From the NCBI GenBank assembly GCA_023362775.1, contig JALMGJ010000002.1, forward strand, positions 73,757,414 through 73,821,413: DNA of 64,000 nt, in the 5' to 3' direction. Under the pieces are notes generated by a model, which worked only from the letters and a program-made list of their open reading frames with translations, had not been told where the DNA came from and made no database searches. Shown here piece by piece: positions 46,655-56,591 of the stretch. Origin of the DNA: Charina bottae. Its lineage: Eukaryota > Chordata > Lepidosauria > Squamata > Charinaidae. Position 1 is the stretch's first letter. Each line of letters starts with the position of its first letter. The position numbers were made by a program, and so were the translations under genes.

Positions 46655-48810
46655 CTGGGAGTTTGAGGGTTCTACGCAGTATCTTAGCTGGGGGTTATTC
46701 CCGAGGACTTGCTTCACGGTCCAGTGGAGGTCCTGGCCGCAGCCTGGAATAGGGAAGCGGCCGGAGCTCTGGACAAGATTGCGCCTGTGCGACCTCTCCG
46801 GCCCTGTTCGGCCCATCACTCTCCGTGGTTAACGGATGAGTTGAGGGCTTTGAAGAGGGTTAAGAGACGTCTAGAGCGCCGCTGGAGAAAGACGAAGACT
46901 GAATCTGACCGAACACAATCTAGAGCCGCAGTGAAGGCCTACCTTGTGGCGGTCAGAGCGGCGAAACGTGAATATTTCTCCGTTCTTATTGCGTCCGCAG
47001 AATGCCGCCCGACGGTCCTGTTTAAGATTACAAGATCGCTTTTGGGTCAGGAGCAAGGGGAGACCCATTTACAGGGCCGATCGGAAGAGTTTTCTGAGCA
47101 TCTGCAGGACAAAATCGCTCAGATTCATTCCAAGTTGGACTCCAAGCGTGAGACAAGATCTGGGGAGATGCCAGAGGCTCGTACTTACCATGTTATCTGG
47201 GAGCAGTTTGATCCTGTTGGGCCTGATGAAGTAGACAGGATCCTCCGGACTGTAAACGCCACCACATGCCAACTTGACCCATGTCCCTCCTCGCTGGTGA
47301 AATCAGCTAGTGAGGTGACATGTGGCTGGGTCCAGGCGATTATAAATTCGTCCTTGAGTGAGGGGGTGTTCCCGGCTGCCTTTAAGGAGGCGCTGGTGCA
47401 CCCCCTCCTCAAGAAACCATCCCTGGACCCTACCATCCTGGGCAATTTTCGCCCAGTCTCCCACCTTCCCTTTTTGGGAAAGGTGGTTGAGAAGGTGGTG
47501 GCGTTGCAACTCCAGAGGATTCTGGAGGAAACGGATTATCTGGACCCCTTCCAGTCAGGTTTCAGGCCGGGATATGGGACAGAGACCGCATTGGTCGCGC
47601 TTATGGATGATCTCTGGCGAGAGCGGGATGGAGGGAGTGCGTCCATCCTTGCTCTCTTAGATCTCTCAGCGGCTTTTGATACCGTCGACCACGGTATACT
47701 CTTGGGGCGGCTCAGGGAGTTGGGGGTGGCCGGTGTGGTTCTGCAGTGGTTTGCCTCCTTCCTCCAGGGCCGTTCCCAGTCGGTGTTGATAGGGGAGGAG
47801 AGAGCTGACCCGCGACCCCTGACTTGGGTGCCGCAGGGGTCGGTTCCCTCTCCTCTCCTGTTCAACATCTACATGAAGCCGCTGGGCGAGATCATCCGTC
47901 ACCACGGGATGAGGTATCACCAATATGCTGATGATACATCTCCATCCCGGGTGAAGTAAGTGATGCGGTCAATGCCTTATCTCAGTGCCTGGAGGCTGTG
48001 GGGGTCTGGATGGGGAACAACAGGCTTCAACTGAACCCTGGTAAGACGGAGTGGCTGTGGATTGATGCCCCTCCTGGATCCGGGAAGTTGTCATCTTTGA
48101 TTCTGGGTGGGGTTGCACTACCCTACACAGATCCAGTGCGGAATCTGGGGGTTCTCCTGGACTCACAACTCCTGCTCGAAGAGCAGGTGGCAGTCGTGGC
48201 CAGGAGGGCCTTTGCACAGCTTCGAGTTGTGCGCCAGTTACGCCCTTTCCTGGATCGGGAGGCCCTCCGAACAGTCACTTATGCCCTTGTCATCTCCCGT
48301 ATAGACTACTGTAATGCGCTCTACATGGGGCTACCCTTGAGGAGTATCCGGAAGCTTCAGCTGGTGCAGAATGAGGCGGCGCGAGCAGTTATGGGTGCTA
48401 GGAGATCGGCACATGTGACACCTCTACTACGCAAGCTGCATTGGCTACCAGTTTGCTTCCGGGTCCAATTCAAGGTGTTGGTGATTACCTTTAAAGCCCT
48501 ACATGGCATAGGGCCAGGGTACCTGAGGGACCGTCTCGTCCCGACAACGTCGGCCCGCCCCACCTGTGCATGCAGAGAGGGCATGCTTCGGACCCCCTCA
48601 ACAAGAGAATTCCATCTAGTGGGGTCCAGGAGGCGTGCCTTCTCTGCGAAAGCGCCCGCCCTATGGAATATCTTGCCCCCGGAGGTGAGACTGGCCCCCT
48701 CACTCCTGGCCTTTCGGAAGGCCCTTAAGACCTGGCTCTGCCGCCTGGCCTGGGACAACGGAGGTGGTAGTGCCTCGGGGGGTTGGCTGGCATTGCGTGA
48801 CTGCAATGCC
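46655..48810 (+). mobile_element. L2 LINE, 5'-truncated
   Basis: Contains most of the L2 reverse transcriptase and C-terminus in plus orientation. The endonuclease region is absent and the 3' tail motif seen at other L2 copies is not found, so both ends look incomplete. Left and right limits are approximate. Confidence 0.85.
46709..48810 (+). pseudogene. L2 reverse transcriptase, one frameshift
   Basis: Frame 1 (46709-47959) reads HSPWLTDELRALKRVKRRLE, then RT blocks LDPTILGNFRPVSHLPFLGKVVEKVV, QSGFRPGYGTETALV, LLDLSAAFDTVDH, WVPQGSVPSPLLFNIY and YHQYADDT. A small deletion just after YADD shifts the frame, and the second frame (from about 47960) continues with VGVWMGNNRLQLNPGKTEWL to KALKTWLCRLAWDN. 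The family copies its RNA at nicked targets. The lesion and 5' truncation make this copy inactive, but few other defects suggest moderate age. Confidence 0.88.
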
Positions 48811-48989
48811 ATTTTCATCATTTGTCCCTCCTTGTGGATGCTCTTGAGCAGCAACATATTTTTCACTGTTGCACAAAAAACTGAAAAAAGACACTCATGT
48901 TTTAATGAACAGCAGAAAGGTGCTGGATCAAGATTCAAGATCCAAAGCACTTTTTTTTATCATTTCTGAGGCATGTATAACTACATTTT

Positions 48990-49340
48990 AGTTTGGTGTT
49001 TTGTGCAAGCTCAGCTGATAAGGCAATCCTTAAACATCCTGGTCCTAAATCATTCAGAGTCTTAAAAATCAATACCAGAACTTTGAATTCTGCCTGGAAG
49101 GAAATTGTAAACTTGTGCAGTATCTTCAGCAAAAGAAACAAGTGTCTACTGCCTACAACTATGTTCTTCATAGATCCCATGTGAGGTTTTGACCCAGTGA
49201 ACCATTTTTTTTTTCAGGTTACAAACATTACAGCTGGCAAATTTGGGCTGCAAGACTCCAGCCACTGCTAGATTGTAGCAAACAGGGTTTTCTTTGTCTC
49301 TTTGTTGTCATATAGGCATCATCCATATTTCTGCCACCCA
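48990..49340 (-). pseudogene. Old L2 LINE fragment
   Basis: The minus-strand frame (48935-49180) reads KFTISFQAEFKVLVLIFKTLNDLGPGCL, the decayed counterpart of the L2 stretch FRVQFKVLVITFKALHGIGPGYL. It abuts the 3' side of the younger plus-strand L2. Confidence 0.65.
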
Positions 49341-49740
49341 GATCTGGTAGCCTTAGCAAACATGCTGGTATCTTTACTCTCCAAAGAGTGGGGATGTTTT
49401 GGACAATATTCCATGCCACTTTATGAGCTCACATGATCATAAGAGCCATGTTTGTTCAAAGCAAAGGTCCATCCAGTCAAATGTTTTACTCCCACAACAC
49501 AGAATTTGTAACTGAAAGCTCATAAGCACAATATGGGTACAAATAGCACCCTACAATGCAGGTTTCCTAACAAATGTTAACTGAGAGGCATTTCCTTTGG
49601 TATTGGAAATAACACACTCTTTTAAGTAGTAGCCTGATAACTGTAACCTCCGTGGCTTTGTTTAATTTCCACTTAAAGTCATCCAAGTTGGTGGCTATTA
49701 TCTTGCTGCATTGAGGCTTCACTATCATAAACTCAGAATC

Positions 49741-49876
49741 AGGAGTCTGGCAGCACCTTTTCCATTTATGCCTTATTAAAAGGCATAAGCTTTCGTGAAC
49801 TGTATGCCTGCTAATAGAATTGCCCTTTAATAAAATGTGTTAGAAAAGGTGCTACCAAACTACTTCCGATTTTTTT
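49741..49876. repeat. Palindromic Penelope-terminus remnant
   Basis: The arms AGTCTGGCAGCACCTTTT and AAAAGGTGCTACCAAACT are inverted copies. The inner part holds GGCATAAGCTTTCGTGAAC, whose reverse complement (TTCACGAAAGCTTATGCC) is the GAAA-side of a hammerhead-like Penelope terminus. The CUGAUGA side is lost. Ends uncertain. Confidence 0.55.
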
Positions 49877-50309
49877 GCCACCATAGACTAACGACTCTCC
49901 TCTTACAATAGCATAAGCTTAATACACAATTGTTTCTCTCTCTAGAACACACATACACGCATGGCCAAAGAGAGGCAATCTTGTCACATCAGATGTTGCT
50001 TAACTACAACACCCAATATCCCTAACCTGTATGGCTAGCAGTGATGGATGTCAGGAGTGGTTGTTCAGCAATATCTGTAGGATCATAGTCTCCTACAACC
50101 AAAATAAATTTCCTTTGCATTTATCAAACTTCAGTCATTGATCTATATTGTACAGATGAATGTTCCCCTAAGGAATCCTATGAACTGTTACAGTGTCAAC
50201 ACATTCTTCAGATACACACACACACACACACCTACTTCTCTTTTCCAATATTTGAATAAATGTTACTTTTGCATTATAAATTCATTTGTAGTTCCAAAGA
50301 TGTTATATG

Positions 50310-50742
50310 TAGGCTGACCATATTTCCTTGAGACAAAAACGGGACATTGGGATGGCAAAACGGGACAGGGTCTTATGTAATATTCCGTATTCATGAAAAA
50401 GACAGGGGTCCCTGCCCCCTGGTCCGTGCGGTTGGCTCCCACCTGCAAACCCTGCCCCCGGTCCACGTGATTGGCTCCCGCATGCAAACCCTGCCCCCGG
50501 TCCACGCAATTGGCTCCTGCCTGCAAACCCCGCCCTCCTTTGCCACGCGCTGATAGGCGGGAGGGCTTCCTCTTCCAGGCTGCCTCCAATTGGCAGTTCC
50601 GGCTCAGATCCTCCTTCTGCGCCATTCCTGCCGGGTTTAAAAAATGAGACAAAATTGAGATTTTTATCAAAACTATGGGACGGCTGAAAAATGCTAAAAA
50701 AACGGGACTCTCCCGTTCAAAATGGGATGTATGGTCAGCCTA
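50310..50742 (+). mobile_element. Non-autonomous hAT, TAGGCTGACCAT family, copy 2
   Basis: The termini TAGGCTGACCATATTTCC and ATGGTCAGCCTA are flanked by GTTATATG at 50302-50309 and 50743-50750. It shares shoulders with 36565-37036 but holds three instead of six CCAAT/GC-box units. Confidence 0.93.
50428..50532 (+). repeat. CCAAT/GC-box-like units (three copies)
   Basis: GGTTGGCTCCC, GATTGGCTCCC and AATTGGCTCCT, each followed by CTGCAAACCCTGCCCC or similar, at about 38-bp spacing. After them 50550-50600 diverges. Confidence 0.85.
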
Positions 50743-50754
50743 GTTATATGTAAA

Positions 50755-51770
50755 TAAATCTCACTCGCTGGAGCATCACCTTGTTGTGGTGAGTGGGCTT
50801 GTTATGTTCCCAATGAACCCTGTGAGCGAAGCCGTCGGGAGTCATGTACTCCTGGTAGGGTCACCCATGGCGGTAAAGTCCAGGGGGAGGAACCAGACAA
50901 AGAACGATCCAAGAAAGTCCTCAACGGCAGAACAGGTGGAAGATAACAAGGTGTATTGTTACAACAGCTGCGAAGGCGGATGAAGGCTGCAGCAGATAAA
51001 GGTTCACCAATCGTCATGGTATCCATGCCATTGGATTAGAGCCTTTTTCTGTGAAGGTTGTGTGCTGATTGTGCACCGATCTCCACACATAAAACAAATT
51101 CACGCACAGGCGTCTTCCAACCACACACAAAACAAACTCGCACACAGGCGTCTTCGAACTACACTACCAACCCTATTGTACACCTGTGAAACATGGACCC
51201 TCTACAAATGCCACCTCCGACTTCTTGAAAGATTCCATCAACGCTGCCTCCAAAAAATTCTGCAAATTACTTGGGAAGATAGGCAGACTAATGTTAGCGT
51301 ATTGGAAGAAGCGAAGACCACCAGCGTTGAAACAATGATCATCCAACATCAACTTCACTGCACCGACCATGTTGTTTGAATGCCTGACCATCGTCTTCCA
51401 AAGCAGCTACTTTACTCCCAACTTATGAATGGAAAATGGAATATTGGTGGACAGCAAAAGAGATTCAAAGATATTCTCAAAGCTAATTTAAAAAAATGTA
51501 ATATCAGCATTGAGAACTGGGAAGCCCTAACTCATGAGCATTTCAATTGGAGGTCAGCCTTTATTAAAGGCGCTACGGACTTTGAAGAAGCACGAGTACA
51601 GGTCGAAAGGGAAAAAAGAGCTAAGAGGAAGGCACGTCAAGCAAACCCTCATCGTGACCATCTTCCACCCGGAAACCTATGCCCTCATTGTGGGAGGTTG
51701 TGCATATCCAGAATTGGCCTTTACAGCCACTTATGGATCCACTGTTAAGATTTTACCCCTGGAAGACAAT
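50755..51770 (+). mobile_element. Internally deleted LINE with C-terminal zinc finger
   Basis: A 5' leader (CTGGAGCATCACCTTGTTG, to ATGCCATTGGATTAG at 51040) is joined directly to C-terminal coding sequence. Two overlapping frames encode LLYTCETWTLYKCHLRLLERFHQRCLQ...ILQITWEDRQTN and then GKWNIGGQQKRFKDIL...CPHCGRLCISRIGLYSHLWIHC, with a CxxC...H...H zinc finger. The endonuclease and RT core are missing. The clade is not assigned; the YTCETW and zinc-finger ending suggest an RTE-like or related non-LTR element. The leader recurs inverted at 60915-61107. Confidence 0.72.
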
Positions 51771-52192
51771 CTTACTCGGCTACAAGTGATTGCCAAGAAT
51801 GTAAATAAATAGGCATTTCTATGTGTGGGAAACTAAAACCCAGTTCTGCAAGTACATTTGTACTAATTGCATAATATACTATGGGTATAATTTCCCTTAT
51901 CAAAGAATCACAAAGTTGGAAGAGAAAATTTAGGCCTTCATTTCCTACATCCTGCTCAGTGCAGGAATCCAAATTAATTATCTGGAATACATCCACATTT
52001 CTACCTCTCTAGGTTATTGGTTCAAGGACAGAATTTTTTTCCTAACCTTCAATCAGGTCCTGCCATTATTCCATGTCCTACCTTTGGGAGAATAAAAAAC
52101 AGGTCATGGCATTCTTCCATGGGACACATTTTCAGGTAGTTGAAAAGTGCTATTATATCCCCTCTTGGTCTCCTATTCAAAGGCTAAATATA

Positions 52193-52406
52193 CAGTGGTG
52201 CTTAAAAGTTTGTGAACCCTTTTTAATTTTCAATAGTTCTGCATAAATATGGCCTAAAAAGTGATCTGTTCTCCACACAAGTCCTAAAACTTTATCTAGT
52301 GACAAATGAGTCAAAAACATTATACTTGTTCATATTTATGGATAGGTCATATTTATGCAGAAATAATGAAAATTAAAAAGGGTTCACAAACTTTTAAGCA
52401 TCACTG
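52193..52406. mobile_element. Tc1/mariner MITE
   Basis: 214 bp, flanked by TA at 52191-52192 and 52407-52408. Long terminal inverted repeats begin CAGTGGTGCTTAAAAGTTTG and end AACTTTTAAGCATCACTG. They extend through GTGAACCC...TTTTTAATTTTC to near the centre. No coding capacity. Confidence 0.93.
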
Positions 52407-52685
52407 TACATAGTTTTCTCCATCTTTCCTCATAGGACTTTGTTGCCAGATGCCTTTAAGTTCAGTGCAGTGACCAAAAGGGTAGGATACCATTCTTAAG
52501 GTGAGATCCCACCAATGCAGAAAAGAGCTGGCTTATTTCTTCTGGTGATTTGGTGGTGTTGTTTATTCGTTCAGTCGCTTCCGACTCTTCGTGATTTCAT
52601 GGACCAGCCCAGGGGTCGGCAAACTTTTTATGCCAGGAGCCATTTTGACATGCTCATGCACATTTTGAAATGCTCGAGAGCCAGG

Positions 52686-52795
52686 GGGCGGGGTTTGCGG
52701 GCGGGGGCCAATCGCGTGGAAGGGGGCGGGGTTTGCAGGCAGGGGCCAATCACGTGGAAGGGGGCGGGGTTTGCGGGCGGGAGCCAATCACGTGG
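52686..52795 (-). repeat. CCAAT/GC-box-like units (three copies, reversed)
   Basis: Plus strand: GGCGGGGTTTGCGGGCGGGG then CCAATCGCGTGG, three times at about 37-bp spacing. This is the reverse complement of the unit in the TAGGCTGACCAT hAT family. Confidence 0.9.
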
Positions 52796-53117
52796 CTTAT
52801 TGGGGCGGGTGGGAGGGCCCATGTAGCAGTTTCCCCCCCCACCGGCTTCCCGCCCCTCCCTCCTTGCCTGCAGAAGGCGGCCAGCCTTCTCCCCCCGCTA
52901 TTTCCGGAAGCGATCCAGCGCCGATCTGCGGGCTGCGGGGGCTCCAGCTTCGGAGGGCGCCGGCTGTTCCGAACCAAGGAGCCAGGGCGGAGCCGGGGCA
53001 GGGGAGGAACGGGGAGCGCCAGGGGACTCACCCGCTGCTGCTCGGCTGCCACCTTCCTCCTCCGCTTCAGCCGCCCGCGCGCCTTCCCTGGCCGGTCCTC
53101 GCGGGCCGCCGGCGATG

Positions 53118-54090
53118 CTCCCGTCCCGCTGCACCCCAGCCGGAGCGCCCGAGTGCCAGGCAGGCAGCTCCGCCCGCGCGCCCTCCAGGCGATTGGCCCG
53201 CAAGGACCGGCCAGGGAAGGCGCGCGGGCGGAGCTCCCGTCCCGCTGCACCCCAGCCGGAGCGCCCGAGTGCCAGGCAGGCAGCTCCGCCCGCGTGCCTT
53301 CCACGCGATTGGCCCGCGAGGACCGGCCAGGGAAGGCACGCGGGCGGAGATCCCGTCCCGCTGCACCCCAGCCGGAGCGCCCGAGTGCCAGACAGGCAGC
53401 TCCGCCCGCGCGCCTTCCACGCGATTGGCCCGGGAGGACCGGCCAGGGAAGGCGCGCGGGCAGAGCTCCCGTCCCGCTGCACCCCAGCCGGAGCGCCCGA
53501 GTGCCAGACAGGCAGCTCCGCCCGCGCGCCTTCCACGCGATTGGCCCGCGAGGACCGGCCAGGGAAGGCGTGCGGGCGGAGCTCCCGTCCCGCTGCACCC
53601 CAGCCGGAGCGCCCGAGTGCCAGGCAGGCAGCTCCGTCCGCGCGCCTTCCACGCGATTGGCCCACGAGGACCGGCCAGGGAAGGCGCGCGGGCGGAGCTC
53701 CCGTCCCGCTGCACCCCAGCCGGAGCGCCCGAGTGCCAGGCAGGCAGCTCCGCCCGCGCGCCTTCCACGCGATTGGCCCGCGAGGACCGGCCAGGGAAGG
53801 CGCGTGGGCGGAGCTCCCGTCCCGCTGCACCCCAGCCGGAGCGCCCGAGTGCCAGGCAGGCAGCTCCGCCCGCGCGCCTTCCACGCGATTGGCCCGCGAG
53901 GACCGGCCAGGGAAGGCGCGCGGGCGGAGCTCCCGTCCCGCTGCACCCCAGCCAGAGCGCCTGAGTGCCAGACAGGCAGCTCCGCCCGCGCGCCTTCCAC
54001 GCGATTGGCCCGTGAGGACCGGCCAGGGAAGGCGCGCGGGCGGAGCTCCCGTCCCGCTGCACCCCAGCCGGAGCGCCCGAGTGTCAGGTA
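53118..54090. repeat. 116-bp minisatellite, about 8.3 copies
   Basis: The landmark CCGTCCCGCTGCACCCC begins at 53121, 53237, 53353, 53469, 53585, 53701, 53817, 53933 and 54049: exactly 116 bp each time. Each complete unit contains an inverted CCAAT box (CGATTGGCCC) and GGCGGAGCTCCCG-like GC tracts. Units differ by scattered single substitutions, with no visible indels. Confidence 0.97.
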
Positions 54091-54875
54091 TGCCCTCCGA
54101 TGCCTTTTCCAAGTTTCTCCCCTTTCCCCCCGGCTGGGATCCCCTTACCGTCTCCATAGCCTGCCCCGCTGTCTCTGCCCCTCGTACTGCCCGCAGCACA
54201 CGAGGGGTTAAGCCCGACCTGACGTGGACTTTGCGCGGGGTGGGGGTGGGGCAGGGTGGGAGAGCCGCAGAGTTTGGGGGCGGGATCCAATTGCGTGGAA
54301 GGGGTGGGGGTGAGTTCAGCTGCGGAGCCAGACTCAAGGGGCCAAAGAGCCAGATCTGGCTCGCGAGCCGCCATTTCTGACCCTTGGACCAGCCCACACC
54401 AGAGCTTCCTGTCGGCCGTCGCCATCCCCAGCTCCCCCACAGTCAAGTCCATCACCTCCAGAATATCATCCATCCATCTTGCCCTTGGTCGGCCCCTCTT
54501 CCTTTTGCCTTCCACTTTCCCTAGCATCAGCATCTTCTCCAGGGTATCCTATCTTCTCATTATGTGGCCAAAGTACTTCAGTTTTGCCTTTAATATCATT
54601 CCCTCAAGTGAGCAGTCTGGCTTTATTTCCTGGAGTATGGACTGGTTTGATCTTCTTGCAGTCCAAGGCACTCTCAGAATTTTCCTCCAACACCACAGTT
54701 CAAAAGCATCTATCTTCGTTCGCTCAGCCTTCCTTATGGTCCAGCTCTCGCAGCCATAGGTTGCTACGGGGAATATCATTGGTGATTTGGTAACTGTGCC
54801 TTTATTACTACATCTTAAAATTGCATTTGCCTTTTTGGCAATCGCATCACACTGCTGATTCATATTCAGCTTATT

Positions 54876-54933
54876 CAGAATTCTGGGAGTTGAAGTCCAC
54901 AGAACTTCAAGCTGCCAAGGTTGAGAAACACTG
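54876..54933 (-). repeat. hAT terminal fragment
   Basis: Contains GAATTCTGGGAGTTGAAG and ends AAGGTTGAGAAACACTG, a common squamate hAT MITE terminus. No matching 8-bp duplication was seen. Confidence 0.55.
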
Positions 54934-56027
54934 TTCTAGAATAGTAACTATCCTTCCACCCTGTTTTAAAACACTGCATGTCTGATCTGCATTCTTTATA
55001 GTTCTACATTCAAGTCATTAATAAAATGCAGACAAGTATCAGGTCCTGGACCAAATTTTGTGGCACCCTACATGATACCTTACTCCAGCTTGATAGGGAT
55101 AAAGTACAGATACACACTCAAGCTCTTTGCAGGAAAACAGCCTCATTATTTAAAAAGTTATATAAGACATAATGTATGTTTTTAGTAAATTAAAAATATT
55201 ACAAATGTAATATTTGAAAGCCTTCGACAATACATTGAACGCCTCTACGGGGAGGAAACGTTCCGACAGACACAGAGACTGGAAACACTCCGGAACAGAA
55301 AAGCACACCTACTCTGCTCCTTAACCTTCCTAATGCGATGCAGAGATACCAGGACCATTCCAGCCTTTCTCAGAACAAAAAGGACCTTCAAATCATCACA
55401 AGCCAGCCGCATTTACGACCGCCTTGAACAAGTCCTCCTGCGCGAGAGAATTCACACAACCCGCAGAAATCTTGCCATCACAGAAAAAGATCTATTTGCC
55501 ACACATATGAGCCTCAGTCACAAAATGAGAAGCCAGGATTGGGACAAGATTGATACCATATCCTACAGAAAAGTGGAAAAGGACATCATTGACTACACAA
55601 ACAGACAAAAGCAAAAATTCAACAAATGCCAAAACAGTCAACCAAAACCGGCACTGGATACTTCACGCATTGTCATCAATTTGACAGAACGCCTACTCTC
55701 TCCTGAAGAAACCTCCATCCTAAGCAAAGGAGGAAACTTTGCAATTACACCCACCAGAATTCCGGTGGAAGATATCATTGCCAATGTGGAATCAGCCATT
55801 CACCAACGGCCGGAGGAAGAAGCGGAAGAAATAAGGGGTGAAGTGGCAAGGATCCTGAGGAAAGCAAAGCCCCCCACCAGCAACATTACTAAGAAGGAGA
55901 GAAACGCCATAGAGACCCTCAATTCGGACCCAGACATCATCATCCTTCCAGCGGACAAAGGCAACGCCACAGTAATTATGAACACAGATGAATACAAAGA
56001 CAAAATCAGAGAACTACTAGACCCCAC

Positions 56028-56160
56028 TATGTCTATGAAGGTTCTCAGTCATCCAGGTGGAATTGTCTGTAGCTTGAATCATGTCAACTGGATTTCTATT
56101 TTCTCAGTGGAGCGAAACGTTTCCACTGAGAAAATAGAAATCCAGTTGACATGATTCAAG
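56028..56160. mobile_element. Palindromic mini-element from a Penelope terminus
   Basis: 133 bp flanked by the perfect 14-bp duplication CTACTAGACCCCAC (56014-56027 and 56161-56174). Two arms of about 39 bp (CTTGAATCATGTCAACTGG... against CCAGTTGACATGATTCAAG) meet around GCGAAACGTT, the 3' core of the Penelope-1 hammerhead. The left side carries an extra 34-bp end (TCTATGAAGGTTCTCAGTC) also found at 7277-7310. No coding capacity. Confidence 0.92.
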
Positions 56161-56536
56161 CTACTAGACCCCACCACATACAGAACAATAAGACGGGATC
56201 CGACCAACAAAATCATGAAGCAAACCAACACACTGATATAGAGCTCCTCTCTGCATCCCAACGTACTACAACGTATCTGCAAGACAGAAGCTCTCTCACC
56301 AAGACTATACGGACTCCCCAAAATCCACAAAGACTCGATTCCACTTAGACCCATTGTAAGTGCCATTGGCTCCCCGACATATGAATTATCCAAACATTTG
56401 GCAACCCTTTTACAGACCCACATCGGACAGACTCCATCACACATCAAAGACTCAGGACACTTCTTCAACAAAATCAGCACCCTAAAACTCAACCACACAG
56501 ACAAACTGGTCAGCTTTGATGTGGTATCCCTGTTTA

Positions 56537-56591
56537 TTATTATTTGAATTTATCCCCGCCCATCTCTACCATGGTAGACTCTGGGCGGACT
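56537..56591 (-). repeat. 55-bp LINE-tail insertion
   Basis: Flanked by CTGTTTA at 56530-56536 and 56592-56598. The sequence is an (ATT)n start plus CCGCCCATCTCTACCATGG and ACTCTGGGCGG, the extreme 3' tail of an L2/CR1-type LINE, inserted at SLF|TKVPV of the Penelope frame. Confidence 0.8.

Larger units (their letters stand above)
52610..54386 (+). mobile_element. Non-autonomous hAT carrying a 116-bp minisatellite
   Basis: The termini CAGGGGTCGGCAAAC and TTCTGACCCTTG are flanked by GACCAGCC at 52602-52609 and 54387-54394. From left to right: AT-poor shoulder, three reversed CCAAT/GC-box units, a GC-rich segment, the 116-bp array, then a right shoulder ending GGCTCGCGAGCCGCC. Open frames across it encode only repeat-derived arginine/alanine/proline-rich sequence, not transposase. 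Confidence 0.92.
52555..54779 (-). mobile_element. 5'-truncated BovB split by a hAT
   Basis: The 12-bp target duplication TGGTGATTTGGT lies at 52543-52554 and 54780-54791. BovB 3' sequence lies at 52555-52609 and continues at 54387-54779 (minus strand, ending near PVATYGCESWTIRKAE). The host is CR1. Confidence 0.92.
51990..55135 (-). repeat. CR1 LINE fragments hosting nested insertions
   Basis: CR1 coding sequence in reverse orientation appears as TTGAAAAGTGCTATTATATC and CCCCTCTTGGTCTCC (about 52010-52190), TCATAGGACTTTGTTGCC (52410-52540), TTGCCTTTTTGGCAATCGC (54781-54870) and CAGGTCCTGGACCAAATTTTG (54940-55135). These pieces are collinear once the MITE (52193), BovB (52555) and hAT fragment (54876) are removed. 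Confidence 0.7.

Noticed and set aside
53118..54090. CRISPR-like array of regular repeats
   Set aside because: The whole 116-bp unit is repeated with no unique spacers, and the genome is vertebrate.
52670..54397. Very long open frames (331-513 codons) on both strands, rich in arginine, alanine and proline
   Set aside because: They follow the stop-free 116-bp repeat in several frames on both strands, encode no known domain and lie inside a non-autonomous hAT.
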